Of a stretch of DNA of 64,000 nt, positions 1-10,928 are shown one piece after another. The position numbers and the translations under genes are program-made. A model generated the notes under the pieces. The model searched no databases, was not told where the DNA came from, and saw nothing but the letters and a program-made list of their open reading frames with translations. Origin of the DNA: an uncultured Bacilli bacterium (GTDB lineage Bacteria > Bacillota_I > Bacilli_A > ML615J-28 > CAG-313); the NCBI GenBank assembly GCA_944326155.1, contig CALVCV010000003.1, forward strand, positions 1-64,000, read 5' to 3'. How positions within the stretch are numbered: the first letter of the stretch is position 1; every line of letters begins with the position of its first letter.

Positions 1-91
1 AACTCCTTTTCAATTTAGGGAGTCAACTCTTAATAGTATCTTTTTTTAACTTGTCTGTTTTAATCAAACATGTTCAACCGTCCAATCTTTT

Positions 92-1420
<1,329 letters not shown>

Positions 1421-1482
1421 TTAGCAAAAAATATACCTTTTTCTATAGTATTTTTTTATTATATTTGATATCTATCCTATAT

Positions 1483-1511
1483 ATTATACCAAAAAAAGAT
1501 GATTTTATCAA
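1483..1511 (-). promoter_or_regulatory. Predicted sigma-A promoter of eno
   Basis: On the minus strand TTGATA (1506-1511) and TATAAT (1483-1488) are separated by 17 bp. The predicted start is about 95 nt upstream of the enolase ATG. Seen in sequence; activity is inferred. Confidence 0.65.
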
Positions 1512-1528
1512 TTATATTATTTGCTAAA

Positions 1529-1556
1529 AAAGAACTATCCAAAAAGATAGTTCTTT
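1529..1556 (-). terminator. Intrinsic terminator of the GGGtGRT gene
   Basis: Perfect 11-bp stem AAAGAACTATC / GATAGTTCTTT with a 6-nt loop, followed on the minus strand by a T-run. It lies 12 nt beyond the stop of the gene at 1568-2569 and insulates that gene from the eno promoter. Confidence 0.85.
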
Positions 1557-1567
1557 ACTATTAGTGT

Positions 1568-2569
1568 TTATTTTGCTAAAGCCTCAGCAACAGCTACAGC
1601 AACGGCAACAGTAGCACCAACCATTGGGTTATTACCCATACCAATTAATCCCATCATTTCAACATGAGCAGGAACAGATGATGAACCAGCAAATTGGGCA
1701 TCTGAATGCATTCTACCTAGTGTATCAGTGAAACCATATGAAGCAGGACCAGCAGCCATATTATCTGGGTGAAGTGTACGACCTGTTCCACCACCTGATG
1801 CTACTGAAAAATATTTTTTACCCATTTCAATGCATTCTTTCTTATATGTACCAGCAACAGGATGTTGAAAACGTGTAGGGTTAGTTGAATTACCTGTAAT
1901 AGATACGTCAACACCTTCATAATGCATAATTGCAACACCTTCGCGAACATCATCAGCGCCATAGCAATTGACTAATGCTCTTTCTCCTTTTGAATAAGCA
2001 GTACGTGAAACTTCATGAAGTTTACCTGTTTTATAATCAAAAGTAGTTTCTACATGCGTAAAACCATTAATACGTGAAATAATTTTTGCGGCATCCTTAC
2101 CAAGACCATTTAAAATAACACGAAGTGGTTCTTTTCTTACTTTGTTTGCAGTTTTAGCAATACCAATTGCACCTTCTGCTGCAGCAAATGATTCGTGTCC
2201 TGCTAAGAAAGCAAAACATTTTGTGTTTTCTGATAATAACATTGCACCAAGATTTCCATGGCCAAGACCTACTTTACGATCATCTGCCACTGAACCAGGA
2301 ATACAAAATGATTGTAAGCCAACACCAATATATTTAGCTGCTTCACTTGCCGTTTTTGCTTTAGTTTTAAGAGCAATTGCAGCACCTACAGTATAGGCCC
2401 AACAAGCATTTTCAAAACAAATAGGTTGAATCCCTTTAACAATATTATATGCATCAACACCAGCCTCATCACAAATTGCTTTTGCATCTTCAATTGAAGC
2501 AATGCCAAATTCATTTAAAGTTTTATTGATTTGATCAATTCTTCTTTCATAGTTTTCAAATAATGCCAT
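1568..2569 (-). CDS. GGGtGRT family protein, function unknown
   Basis: A 333-aa protein that I recognise as the family named after its GGGTGRT motif, here SGGGTGRTLHPDN near residues 259-271. The sequence is rich in small residues, with further glycine-rich stretches such as GLGHGNLGAM, and has no signal peptide, so it is probably cytosolic. No catalytic function is established for the family. It lies 11 bp downstream of the Fe-S-scaffold-like gene at 2581-3273; the two share a promoter and a terminator. From memory this pairing recurs in anaerobic Bacillota, which suggests a joint role, possibly in metal or cluster handling (inference). Confidence 0.85.
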   Translation of the reverse strand: MALFENYERRIDQINKTLNEFGIASIEDAKAICDEAGVDAYNIVKGIQPICFENACWAYTVGAAIALKTKAKTASEAAKYIGVGLQSFCIPGSVADDRKVGLGHGNLGAMLLSENTKCFAFLAGHESFAAAEGAIGIAKTANKVRKEPLRVILNGLGKDAAKIISRINGFTHVETTFDYKTGKLHEVSRTAYSKGERALVNCYGADDVREGVAIMHYEGVDVSITGNSTNPTRFQHPVAGTYKKECIEMGKKYFSVASGGGTGRTLHPDNMAAGPASYGFTDTLGRMHSDAQFAGSSSVPAHVEMMGLIGMGNNPMVGATVAVAVAVAEALAK

Positions 2570-2580
2570 GATAGTTCCTC

Positions 2581-3273
2581 CTATTCAGTACGTGGATCAA
2601 TATACTTTGATCCTTCAGCAAATCTACCATAAGTGCCTGTTGCTTTTTTTAAAGCTTCATCAGCATTAATACCTTTCTTTAAGAAATCAGTAAATTTACC
2701 TAAATTTAAATATTCATAACCAATAATTTGATTATCTGAATCAAGTGCTAAACGGGTTACATATCCTTCAGCAAGTTCAAGATAACGTGGTCCTTTAAGT
2801 TTTGTACTATAAGAAGTACCTACTTGGCTTCTTAAACCTTTACCTAAATCTTCAAGGCCGGCACCAATAGAAAGACCACCTTCTGAGAAAGCTGATTGTG
2901 AACGACCATAAATAATTTGCAAGAATAATTCACGCATTGCAGTATTGATTGCATCACAAACAAGATCAGTATTGACAGCTTCTAATACTGTTTTACCAAC
3001 AATTGCCTCACTTGCCATAGCAGCAGAATGAGTCATACCTGAGCAACCAATCGTTTCTACTAAGGCCTCTTCAATAATACCATTTTTAACATTTAATGTT
3101 AATTTGCATGCACCTTGTTGTGGAGCACACCAGCCAATACCATGTGTAAAGCCATTGATGTCTTTAATTTCACGTGAATATGTCCATTCACCTTCTTGAG
3201 GAATAGGAGCACAACCATGACTTGCACCAACTTTAACACTACACATTTCTTCTACTTCTTTTGTATAGTTCAT
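2581..3273 (-). CDS. Fe-S cluster scaffold-like protein (NifU/IscU-N type)
   Basis: A 230-aa protein resembling the N-terminal scaffold domain of NifU/IscU. Conserved cysteines occur in GWCAPQQGAC and in ETIGCSGMTHSA, a pattern typical of scaffold-like domains. It is longer than IscU, with a C-terminal extension of about 90 residues that I do not recognise. A good AGGAG site precedes the ATG at 3271-3273. It is the first gene of a two-gene unit with the GGGtGRT protein. Assignment to the scaffold fold is fairly secure; its actual client or cargo is unknown, and no sufS or sufB homologue is nearby. Confidence 0.75.
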   Translation of the reverse strand: MNYTKEVEEMCSVKVGASHGCAPIPQEGEWTYSREIKDINGFTHGIGWCAPQQGACKLTLNVKNGIIEEALVETIGCSGMTHSAAMASEAIVGKTVLEAVNTDLVCDAINTAMRELFLQIIYGRSQSAFSEGGLSIGAGLEDLGKGLRSQVGTSYSTKLKGPRYLELAEGYVTRLALDSDNQIIGYEYLNLGKFTDFLKKGINADEALKKATGTYGRFAEGSKYIDPRTE

Positions 3274-3313
3274 TTTTTTTCTCCTTTAAAATTATTAAAT
3301 TTTAACCATGTAT

Positions 3314-3342
3314 ATTATAAACGAATTTTAAGTTTTTCGCAA
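3314..3342 (-). promoter_or_regulatory. Predicted sigma-A promoter of the scaffold/GGGtGRT pair
   Basis: Minus strand TTGCGA (3337-3342), a 17-bp spacer and TATAAT (3314-3319), about 40 nt upstream of the start codon. The -10 is consensus and the -35 matches 4 of 6. Confidence 0.6.
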
Positions 3343-3356
3343 ATATTACGTTTTTT

Positions 3357-4004
3357 TTATTTTAAGTATATGTATACATATATACCTACCCATTGTATAA
3401 CTGCTCCTGCAATCACAAAAAAATGCCAAATAAAATGGGAAATTTTTTTGGGAATAACAAAGGGTATAATGCCTAACGAATATGTAATACCTCCTACTAA
3501 AATTAAAATAAAAAAACCTAAATCTCTAACTAAAAGTTGTGGTAAGAAAAAAAGTCCACTCCATCCTAAAATAATATAAAGAGGATAATGAATATACTTA
3601 AACTTACTTGGTCCAAAAACAAAAATAAATACCATACCGAAAAGAATGACAATCCACTGAATAACAAAAAATATCATTCCTTTACTTCTACCAATATAAC
3701 AAATCAAAATAGGAGCAAAAGTAGCACCAATTAATAAATAAATAGCCGAATAGTCAAAGCGACGAAAAATTCTTTTTACAATAGTATTATACGGAAAAGC
3801 ATGATATAAACAACTCATTAAAAACATAAAAAATAAGCCCACAAAATAAATCGTTGCACCAATATATTCTTTCGCATTTGTTGATGCAACAAGCATCAAA
3901 ATATAAGATACAATCGCAAAAATGGTACCAATTCCATGTGTAACAGAATTACCAATTTCTTCTAAAATAGGTCTTTTTGGAAGGTTAGTAATTTCTTTTT
4001 TCAA
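3357..4004 (-). CDS. Haemolysin III / PAQR-type membrane protein
   Basis: A 215-aa protein with seven predicted membrane segments. It carries the haemolysin III family pattern EEIGNSVTHGIG near the N-terminus and LYHAFP after the second helix, with the conserved His residues expected to bind metal. Despite the name, many members are not proven haemolysins, and a housekeeping membrane role is as likely. The reading frame begins with TTG at 4002-4004, preceded by AGGAG at about 10 nt. The in-frame ATG alternatives lie well inside the first helix, so TTG is preferred. It stands alone, with no obvious functional partner. Confidence 0.85.
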   Translation of the reverse strand: MKKEITNLPKRPILEEIGNSVTHGIGTIFAIVSYILMLVASTNAKEYIGATIYFVGLFFMFLMSCLYHAFPYNTIVKRIFRRFDYSAIYLLIGATFAPILICYIGRSKGMIFFVIQWIVILFGMVFIFVFGPSKFKYIHYPLYIILGWSGLFFLPQLLVRDLGFFILILVGGITYSLGIIPFVIPKKISHFIWHFFVIAGAVIQWVGIYVYIYLK

Positions 4005-4123
4005 TCTATATCATCTCCTTCATGCTTATTTTTACTTGCTTATATATTTTACACCAGATTGTCAAAAGAAAAAAAATAATTACATTAAAAAATTAATGCA
4101 ATTATTGACATAAAATATCTTTT

Positions 4124-5740
4124 TTATTTTGCTTTCCCGCAATTTCCACAAAAATTTCCACCTTTGTTTTGATATCCACAACTACATGTCCAAATTTCAC
4201 TATCACTTCTTTTAGCCCCGCAATTCCCACAAAAATTACTTGTAATACCTTTTTGACCGCAGCGACTACAATCCCAACTACTACTATTTGAAACAACTGT
4301 AGGATGTGGATTTGCGGCCTCTTGGATAGTATTTTTTGTTAAATCCATTACAGTATTAATACTACCAAGACCAACACCAAGTTTTACAATGTCACCAAGA
4401 GCACTACTATCGCCTAAACCCAAATTTTTCGTTGCTTCAAGGCTCACTTTTCTTTGTGTTTCTTGTTGATAAGTATATCCTTTTAAACGCATTTCTTCTG
4501 CTTCAGCTTGGGCTCTTAAAATCATTGCTTCTTTATCACCTTGAGCAGCTAAAATTTTTAATTGAGCATCAGTTTGAGCTTCAACAATTTTTCTAGCTTG
4601 AGCAGCATAAGCCTCATCTTTTAATATGTTTTCTTGTCTAACACGCAAGGTTTTTTCAGCAAATTGTTGCTTTAAGCGCTTAAAATTCATATCATCATCA
4701 GGGGTAATAATTGTTGTTACATAAAATTCTGGCATCATAAGACCATATTCAGCTAAAGCAAGGTTAATTTTATCTTTCAAATCATTTGAAATATCTTCTA
4801 AATATTCATCTATTTCTAAGACATTAATATTTTTTTCTTTAATAGTTTTTGCTAAATTACTTTTTACTTTATTCATAATTAGGGCTCTAAATTTACTCAT
4901 TAAATTTTCACTTAGTTTTGATTCATCAGAATTTGTTTCTTGAATGAGTTCTTTGGCTGTTCCCACAATTTTTAGTAATAATTGTTTAGCATCGCTTACT
5001 TGTAAGTTTAATTGACCATATGCACCAAGTTCAACATGTAACCCAGAAGCTGGATCAAATAATCTTACTTTTGTGTCAGTTCCCCATTTGATTCCCATAT
5101 GTGTTGTCATATTAATAAAATAAACTTCTGAATGCATCATTTGTTCATTTCTAGAGATTATTTTTTGTAGAAGTGGTAATTGATTAGGATCTAAAGTATA
5201 TCTACCTGCTTTAAAAGGCTCTAAGGCAATACCATCACCTAAAAAAACGGCTTGTTGACTTTCATGAACAATTAATACTGAACCATAAATAAAATCAGTA
5301 ATCGGATATTTCCATACAAAGAAACGATTACTACCTTCATATTTGATGGTAATTGGCGCATTTTGTTTTTTTATGTTTTCTTTGGCAATTTGTTCTGGCA
5401 CATTGATAATCGTTTCACATAGTGGACAAATACAACTTGCTAGATTTTTATTCGTATTTACTTTACAACCACATGTGGGACAAGTAAGATTTACATGGTT
5501 ACTTATATCTTCAACTGTATTAATCTTATGTTTACAAACAGGACAAACTGCCTTTTCGCCTAAAGACTGATCATAAATAACAGTATTACCACAATTTTCA
5601 CATTTTTTGGATGATACTTTATCTGTTTTAATTAAAATATTATATCCACATACACATTTAATCTTTTTCTTCGCAAATAACGATGTAGAAGCCTCTGTAT
5701 ATCGTCCACAAACTGGACATTCAATTATAAATTTAGCCAT
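4124..5740 (-). CDS. SPFH-domain protein with N- and C-terminal zinc ribbons
   Basis: A 538-aa protein with three parts. Residues 1-110 carry repeated CxxC or CxC pairs (CPVC, CVCG, CENC, CPVC, CPTC, CPLC), indicating several zinc ribbons. The middle is an SPFH (band 7/stomatin-like) domain followed by a charged, Ala/Gln-rich coiled coil at about residues 350-440. The C-terminus has two more zinc ribbons ending CGNCGAK and CGNCGKAK. It resembles B. subtilis YdjI, an SPFH protein linked to PspA-type membrane stress. The start at 5738-5740 is chosen because AGGAG precedes it with good spacing; an ATG ten codons upstream has none. It lies 51 bp downstream of the TIR protein gene and is probably co-transcribed. 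Confidence 0.85.
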   Translation of the reverse strand: MAKFIIECPVCGRYTEASTSLFAKKKIKCVCGYNILIKTDKVSSKKCENCGNTVIYDQSLGEKAVCPVCKHKINTVEDISNHVNLTCPTCGCKVNTNKNLASCICPLCETIINVPEQIAKENIKKQNAPITIKYEGSNRFFVWKYPITDFIYGSVLIVHESQQAVFLGDGIALEPFKAGRYTLDPNQLPLLQKIISRNEQMMHSEVYFINMTTHMGIKWGTDTKVRLFDPASGLHVELGAYGQLNLQVSDAKQLLLKIVGTAKELIQETNSDESKLSENLMSKFRALIMNKVKSNLAKTIKEKNINVLEIDEYLEDISNDLKDKINLALAEYGLMMPEFYVTTIITPDDDMNFKRLKQQFAEKTLRVRQENILKDEAYAAQARKIVEAQTDAQLKILAAQGDKEAMILRAQAEAEEMRLKGYTYQQETQRKVSLEATKNLGLGDSSALGDIVKLGVGLGSINTVMDLTKNTIQEAANPHPTVVSNSSSWDCSRCGQKGITSNFCGNCGAKRSDSEIWTCSCGYQNKGGNFCGNCGKAK

Positions 5741-5791
5741 TAAATTAATCCTCCTATTATATCTAATCATCTATTGACTAGATAACTATTT

Positions 5792-8632
5792 TTATTCCTC
5801 TACTGTTACCCAAACCGCAGGTCTAAATCCTGCATAAAAACCATTATAAGCTATTGTATTAATATATTCAACGTTGCCTGTTTGTATATTTACACAAGCA
5901 ATGGGATTATCTTTAGTATCTTGATAGGTATTCAAATACCAATAATCACGATATAAATTCATACCTGTATAATCTTCTGAATCATAATCTTTAAGAAATT
6001 TTTCGATATAAGAAAGTTGTGTAGGATATTTTACAAGATTTGTTAAAATAGGATCATTAGCATATTGTTCAAATTCTGCTAACGTCAAAGGAAAAAATGT
6101 ATCTAGCGTATCTGGTTGATTTACGTTTTGCACTTCTACAATATGTGTTCTTTCATTTTCAGTAAACCAACTACTCAATTTTGTTTCCTCAGTATAAGAA
6201 TGAAGTTTTTCTGTAAAAAAAGTATTGTATTCTTCAGAATAATAACTAATAATTGCCTTTGATAGTAATAAAACTTGATTTTCTTTTTGATCTAATACTA
6301 TCCACTCTAAATAACTAGCATCAGATTTCTTAAAACCAGTCATAAAATAACTATCATCACGTAACTTTGGATCAATATAACCAAATTGAATGATCTCTCC
6401 CTTAGCTAAATCTTTAAATTGAATAGTTTCATACTGACTTTCTACATCTTTATAATCTCTAATTTGCATAAAATATTGACGTGCTGTTTGATAATCTTGA
6501 TTTGATAAAGCCTCTATCGCTTTATTGTATTTTGTAAGATTGCTAACAGAATAGACAATACTTACTATAGAAATAATGAGTAAAACAGGAATGATGATAG
6601 ATAATATTATGGTTACTTTTATCTTTCTAGATTTGGCTTTATGTTTTTGTACTTTACCAACTTGAATGATATCTTCGCAAGTAGTAAGCGCTTTTTGATA
6701 TTTATCTAAACTATTCCAAGCAGTAGGATGTTCTTTTTTTATTTTTTCTAAAATATCCTTTGCTTTATATGCTTTGTCTATTAATAGATGTTGTTTATTT
6801 TGTTTAATTAATAAAGTCGTATTTGTACTTAATGGATTAAAATCTTTAAATGCCTCATTATATTGACGTTCATATAAAGTATTTAATTTTTTTTTGCATT
6901 TAGTATCTAATTCTACAATATTTTTATAATTTATATTTATCAACTGTTCTATTTTTTGCATAGCTAGTAAAAGTTGTGCTTCATTATTATCATCAGCCAT
7001 GAGTGTTAAAATTTCTTGATACTTTGCTTCTTTTTGTACAAGTAATTCTTTTTTAATAACCTCTCTTTGCATTTTATCAAGGCGACTCAAAAAGTTTTCT
7101 TCTTCTTTGAAGTTACTTGCTACAATAGTATTTATCACAAATTGATTGAATTTTTCATGCCAAGGAGTAATCAACTGGCTAGCGTTTTTATATGTATCAG
7201 CTTTTTTTAAATCATCAAGCATATTTTGATACAGTTCAATAATATATTCTTCATCAGTATAAACAGAATCACAAACGACAGTTGAAAAATGCCCTTGTTC
7301 ATATTTATCGAGGAATTGACCAATAGTAATTGCTACATCATAATATCTACCTTTTTGATATTCTGCCAATTCTTTTTTAAGATTTTCATCAGCATATTCA
7401 TAGGCTTTTTTATAATTTTTATTTGCTGATAACATATTAGGATAAAAAATATTATCTTTTCCTAAATAAAAAGAATTACTTGTAAAATGTTTATCTAAAA
7501 CAGCTTTATAAATGAAACTCTTTTTGGACTTTTTTTCATCATACATCAGCTTACCAAGATAGGCTTTGGCACATTTTGGGTCTAAATCTAACACTTTTTC
7601 AAAATATTCATTTGCTTTTTCAAAATCGTTATCTTCTAAAAACATAAATGCGCGTTCTAATAAGTTATCTATATTTGCTACAGCATTTTTTTCTATTTTT
7701 TCATCAATTACTTTTTTAGATGAAACTGGTTTATCTTGATTAAATTCAACAAGTTTTTTAATACCTCTAATTAAATCAGGTAAAAAACCTAATTTATTCA
7801 TATCTTGGGCTTGCAAATGTGCAAATTCATCTGGTAAATCATAAGGATCCATATCTATATAAGCAGGTATTAAAGTTTTTTTGACCCCCTTTTTAATTAA
7901 AGCTAAATACCTACTCCATTCATTTTTTACCCAAGGAGCTTCTAAATATTCTTTTTTACTACCTATAACTACCATGACCTTAGCACTATTTAAAGCAGAG
8001 AAAATATATGGTTCATAACTTTCCCCAATATGATTTTCTAAACTAATATCGGCATAAAAAACTTTGAAACCTTCTTTAGTTAATTCATGATATAATTCAT
8101 TAGCTTTAACTGAGTCTTTAGTTCTTCTACCTGTCTCATCTTTACTTTTATAACTGATGAAAACATCATAAGGTTCTTCTTGCTTTAGAATTTGATTGAT
8201 ATTTTTTTGAATTTTTTCAATTTCTTTTGCTTGTTGAATATATACATCTTTTTGTATTCCACTAGCATATTCTAAAGCTCTTCTATAATCGTCATCAGCT
8301 AAAATAGAAGATAATTGCATACGATTGATTGTAGGCATCATTTGATGTGTACTAGGATCTTCAACATATTCAATACCAAAACGACATAGTACAATAGACC
8401 AATATGCTTCAGCATCCGTATTATCTTCTTCAAGAATTTTTTCATAAATGCTCATTGCTTTATCATAGTCATTATTTCTTCTAAAATGATCTGCTCTATC
8501 ATATAAATTACTTCGTCTATCATCATCGAGTTTCGGTAGTGTATTTTGACTATTACAATACTCACAAGTTACCACTTTCTCATCGCCTGTAATTTGTAAA
8601 GGAGCACCACACATTTTACACTTGAATATCAT
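5792..8632 (-). CDS. TIR-domain protein with zinc ribbon, TPRs, TM helix and DUF6273-like C-terminus
   Basis: A 946-aa multidomain protein. Residues 5-26 form a CxxC...CxxC zinc ribbon. TPR-like helices follow at about 45-85. A TIR domain spans about 154-294, beginning YDVFISYKSKD and containing the box-2/helix region ESYEPYIFSALNSAKV. Glu207 aligns by eye with the catalytic glutamate of NAD-cleaving TIR domains such as SARM1 Glu642. A second TPR-like helical region follows, then one membrane helix at about 668-695. The last 200 residues end GFRPAVWV, typical of DUF6273-like domains of surface or signalling proteins. The TIR domain is on the N-terminal, presumably cytoplasmic side. Paired with the SPFH gene. 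A defence or stress-signalling role is inference; it could equally be a scaffold. Confidence 0.82.
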   Translation of the reverse strand: MIFKCKMCGAPLQITGDEKVVTCEYCNSQNTLPKLDDDRRSNLYDRADHFRRNNDYDKAMSIYEKILEEDNTDAEAYWSIVLCRFGIEYVEDPSTHQMMPTINRMQLSSILADDDYRRALEYASGIQKDVYIQQAKEIEKIQKNINQILKQEEPYDVFISYKSKDETGRRTKDSVKANELYHELTKEGFKVFYADISLENHIGESYEPYIFSALNSAKVMVVIGSKKEYLEAPWVKNEWSRYLALIKKGVKKTLIPAYIDMDPYDLPDEFAHLQAQDMNKLGFLPDLIRGIKKLVEFNQDKPVSSKKVIDEKIEKNAVANIDNLLERAFMFLEDNDFEKANEYFEKVLDLDPKCAKAYLGKLMYDEKKSKKSFIYKAVLDKHFTSNSFYLGKDNIFYPNMLSANKNYKKAYEYADENLKKELAEYQKGRYYDVAITIGQFLDKYEQGHFSTVVCDSVYTDEEYIIELYQNMLDDLKKADTYKNASQLITPWHEKFNQFVINTIVASNFKEEENFLSRLDKMQREVIKKELLVQKEAKYQEILTLMADDNNEAQLLLAMQKIEQLININYKNIVELDTKCKKKLNTLYERQYNEAFKDFNPLSTNTTLLIKQNKQHLLIDKAYKAKDILEKIKKEHPTAWNSLDKYQKALTTCEDIIQVGKVQKHKAKSRKIKVTIILSIIIPVLLIISIVSIVYSVSNLTKYNKAIEALSNQDYQTARQYFMQIRDYKDVESQYETIQFKDLAKGEIIQFGYIDPKLRDDSYFMTGFKKSDASYLEWIVLDQKENQVLLLSKAIISYYSEEYNTFFTEKLHSYTEETKLSSWFTENERTHIVEVQNVNQPDTLDTFFPLTLAEFEQYANDPILTNLVKYPTQLSYIEKFLKDYDSEDYTGMNLYRDYWYLNTYQDTKDNPIACVNIQTGNVEYINTIAYNGFYAGFRPAVWVTVEE

Positions 8633-8729
8633 ATAAACTTAACCCTTTCTACTATATTCAGTATCACTATTTATTTATATATATTATATATATTCTTTAT
8701 ATTATATATATTCTTATTTTAAAAGTCCA

Positions 8730-10268
8730 TTATTTATTGAATTTTTTTGCTATCATACTAATACCAGTCATTTCCTTTGGCTGTTTGATATCTAGTAATT
8801 CTAACATAGTTGGCGTAATATCACCAAGGTTACCAGTTTCTCTTAATACAAGATTTTCATTGGTAATTAAAAAAGGAACAGGAGATGTTGTATGAGCAGA
8901 AAAAGGCTTATGATTTTTATCCCACATTTCATCTGCGTTTCCATGATCAGCTGTAATGATTAAAGTACCTCCTATTTTTTGAACGGCATCATATACTTTA
9001 CCAATACAATCATCAACTGCTTCAACAGCTTTTACGGCTGCGTCAAAAACAGTTGTATGGCCAACCATATCACAGTTAGCATAATTCAAAATAATCGTAT
9101 CATATTTTTCTTCTAAAATTGCTTCAACTACTTTATCAGTTACTTCATATGCACTCATTTCAGGTTTTAAGTCATATGTAGCAACCGCAGGGGATGGTAC
9201 TAAAATACGATCAGCTCCTGGCAATTCTTTATCAATACCACCATCAAAGAAGTATGTAACATGAGCATATTTTTCGGTTTCCGCAATTCTTAATTGTTTT
9301 AAACCAAAATTAGAAATAACATCACCATACATATTATTTAACTCTTGGAGTCCAAAAGCAATATCCCCTTTAACAAGTTCAGAATAAAGCATCATTTGTA
9401 CAAAGCATAAATTTTTAAATTCAACATAATTTTTTAATATAGATTTATCACTTTTTGCGCAAGTCGGATTGGTAATTGCAACACTCATTTGAATGGCTCT
9501 ATCTGGCCTAAAATTAGCAAATATTACAGCATCATTATCTTTAATATTTGAGCCTTTTGTTACAATATAAGGTTTAACAAATTCATCAGTTACTTTATTT
9601 TCATAACTTTCATCAATTCCTTCAAGTAAACCTTTAACAGGGCCTTCTCCTTTTACTAATGCATCATATGCAAGTTGAATACGATCATAATTTTTATCAC
9701 GATCCATCGCATAATATCTACCACTTACAATACCAAATTCAACACCTTTTATGCGTTTTTGATCAAGATAAGTTAAATATTGTTTTGCTGAAGTGGGGGG
9801 TACATCTCTTCCATCAAGGAAAGAATGAACATAAACTTTATCTACACCACGTTCAATGGCTTTATTCATCAAATATACAATATGCTCAATATGTGAATGT
9901 ACACCACCATCAGACATTAATCCCATAATATGTAAAGCTGAATGATTTTTAATAGCATGATTAATGGCTTTGTCAATTGCTTCTACTTTATCTAAAACAT
10001 GTTCACGACAAGCAATATTTACTCTCGTTAAAGATTGGAAAACAACTCTTCCAGCTCCAATGTTTAAATGACCTACTTCGCTATTTCCCATTTGTCCTTC
10101 AGGTAAACCTACAGCCTCTCCTGATGCACCAATGATAGTGTTTGGGTATTTTTTGAATAATTTATCTAGATTGGGTTTTTTTGCGGCAAAAATTGCATTC
10201 CCATCTGTTTCTTTACGGATACCATATCCATCCATAATAACTAACATGACTAATTTTTTTTGACTCAT
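8730..10268 (-). CDS. gpmI: 2,3-bisphosphoglycerate-independent phosphoglycerate mutase
   Basis: Interconverts 3- and 2-phosphoglycerate using two Mn ions and a phosphoserine intermediate. At 512 aa it is full length. Metal and catalytic motifs are visible: IMDGYG at the start, MGNSEVGH containing the nucleophilic Ser, DGRDVPP, and TADHGNADEM near the end. The ATG at 10266-10268 follows a GAGG site. The stop is separated from the TIR gene by a 97-bp, almost pure A+T interval. Confidence 0.98.
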   Translation of the reverse strand: MSQKKLVMLVIMDGYGIRKETDGNAIFAAKKPNLDKLFKKYPNTIIGASGEAVGLPEGQMGNSEVGHLNIGAGRVVFQSLTRVNIACREHVLDKVEAIDKAINHAIKNHSALHIMGLMSDGGVHSHIEHIVYLMNKAIERGVDKVYVHSFLDGRDVPPTSAKQYLTYLDQKRIKGVEFGIVSGRYYAMDRDKNYDRIQLAYDALVKGEGPVKGLLEGIDESYENKVTDEFVKPYIVTKGSNIKDNDAVIFANFRPDRAIQMSVAITNPTCAKSDKSILKNYVEFKNLCFVQMMLYSELVKGDIAFGLQELNNMYGDVISNFGLKQLRIAETEKYAHVTYFFDGGIDKELPGADRILVPSPAVATYDLKPEMSAYEVTDKVVEAILEEKYDTIILNYANCDMVGHTTVFDAAVKAVEAVDDCIGKVYDAVQKIGGTLIITADHGNADEMWDKNHKPFSAHTTSPVPFLITNENLVLRETGNLGDITPTMLELLDIKQPKEMTGISMIAKKFNK

Positions 10269-10326
10269 TTTATACCTCTTTTTCTTTTTTTATATTATTT
10301 ATTATACTACTTTTTCATCTTGTTTT

Positions 10327-10848
10327 CTAGTTTTTTGAATTAATTGTTTCTTTTAATTTATGTGCAAAAATTTTTACATATAATATATTGATTAACCCAG
10401 CAGTAATTGGCCACTTACAAAACAAAGCTATAAGACGAATTGGTAGTTTTGCAAACATCGAAGCAACACCAAAATGAATAGCTAGATATAGTGAATTAAT
10501 TGATGTAGCAACAAGTGAAGTGATGAGAACAACAAGAAATAATGGCCATATTTTTTTATAAGATTTTTTATAAAAAAAGCCTCCACTTATCCCCCAAACT
10601 ACCGTTGTGAGCATCATGATAAAAGAAAAAGGATAACTAGAAAAGCCAAGACTATAAATTAAATCAGCACCTAAAGCCACAATTCCTCCATAAAATGGAC
10701 CAGCAATCATGCCCGCAAGAAATAAAGGAATATCAAAAAAACTAATTCTAAATTCACCATCACCAATTGCAAAATAAGATTTAAAAACAACTCCTAACGC
10801 AAGTAATACTGAAAGAATGGCTAATGTTTTGGTTTTTATCTTAAACAT
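10327..10848 (-). CDS. folT: ECF transporter S component, folate type
   Basis: A 173-aa integral membrane protein with about six hydrophobic segments. It belongs to the substrate-binding S components of energy-coupling-factor vitamin importers; the N-terminal RISFFDIPLFLAGMIAGPFYGG resembles the folate family in Bacillota. The energising EcfA/EcfT proteins are not in this window, as expected for a shared-module system. A GGAGG site precedes the ATG. Folate specificity is inferred from overall resemblance; a related vitamin is possible. The sigG terminator lies just upstream. Confidence 0.75.
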   Translation of the reverse strand: MFKIKTKTLAILSVLLALGVVFKSYFAIGDGEFRISFFDIPLFLAGMIAGPFYGGIVALGADLIYSLGFSSYPFSFIMMLTTVVWGISGGFFYKKSYKKIWPLFLVVLITSLVATSINSLYLAIHFGVASMFAKLPIRLIALFCKWPITAGLINILYVKIFAHKLKETINSKN

Positions 10849-10900
10849 AAATCTACCTCCATTTATTTTACAAAATTATACTATATTATACTAAAAAAAT

Positions 10901-10928
10901 AAAAATGCTATTTTTAAATAGCATTTTT
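10901..10928 (-). terminator. Intrinsic terminator of sigG
   Basis: A 12-bp perfect stem (AAAAATGCTATT with its complement, 10901-10912 and 10917-10928), 4-nt loop, with a T-rich 3' side on the minus strand. It overlaps the end of sigG. Confidence 0.8.

Noticed and set aside
1-91. Short hairpin ACTCC / GGAGT near the left edge as a terminator of eno
   Set aside because: Only 5 bp with a long loop, about 70 nt from the stop and cut by the window edge; too weak to call.
2142-2396. Open frame on the plus strand inside the GGGtGRT gene
   Set aside because: Antisense to a clear family member, with no ribosome site and low-complexity composition. The other plus-strand frames in the window are of the same kind.
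3196-3579. Plus-strand frame across the scaffold and haemolysin III genes
   Set aside because: Overlaps two well-supported genes on the other strand, and its translation resembles nothing known.
8633-8729. A/T tract with repeated TATTATATATATTCT units before the TIR gene
   Set aside because: Simple low-complexity A/T sequence; no clear promoter or structural element could be defined.
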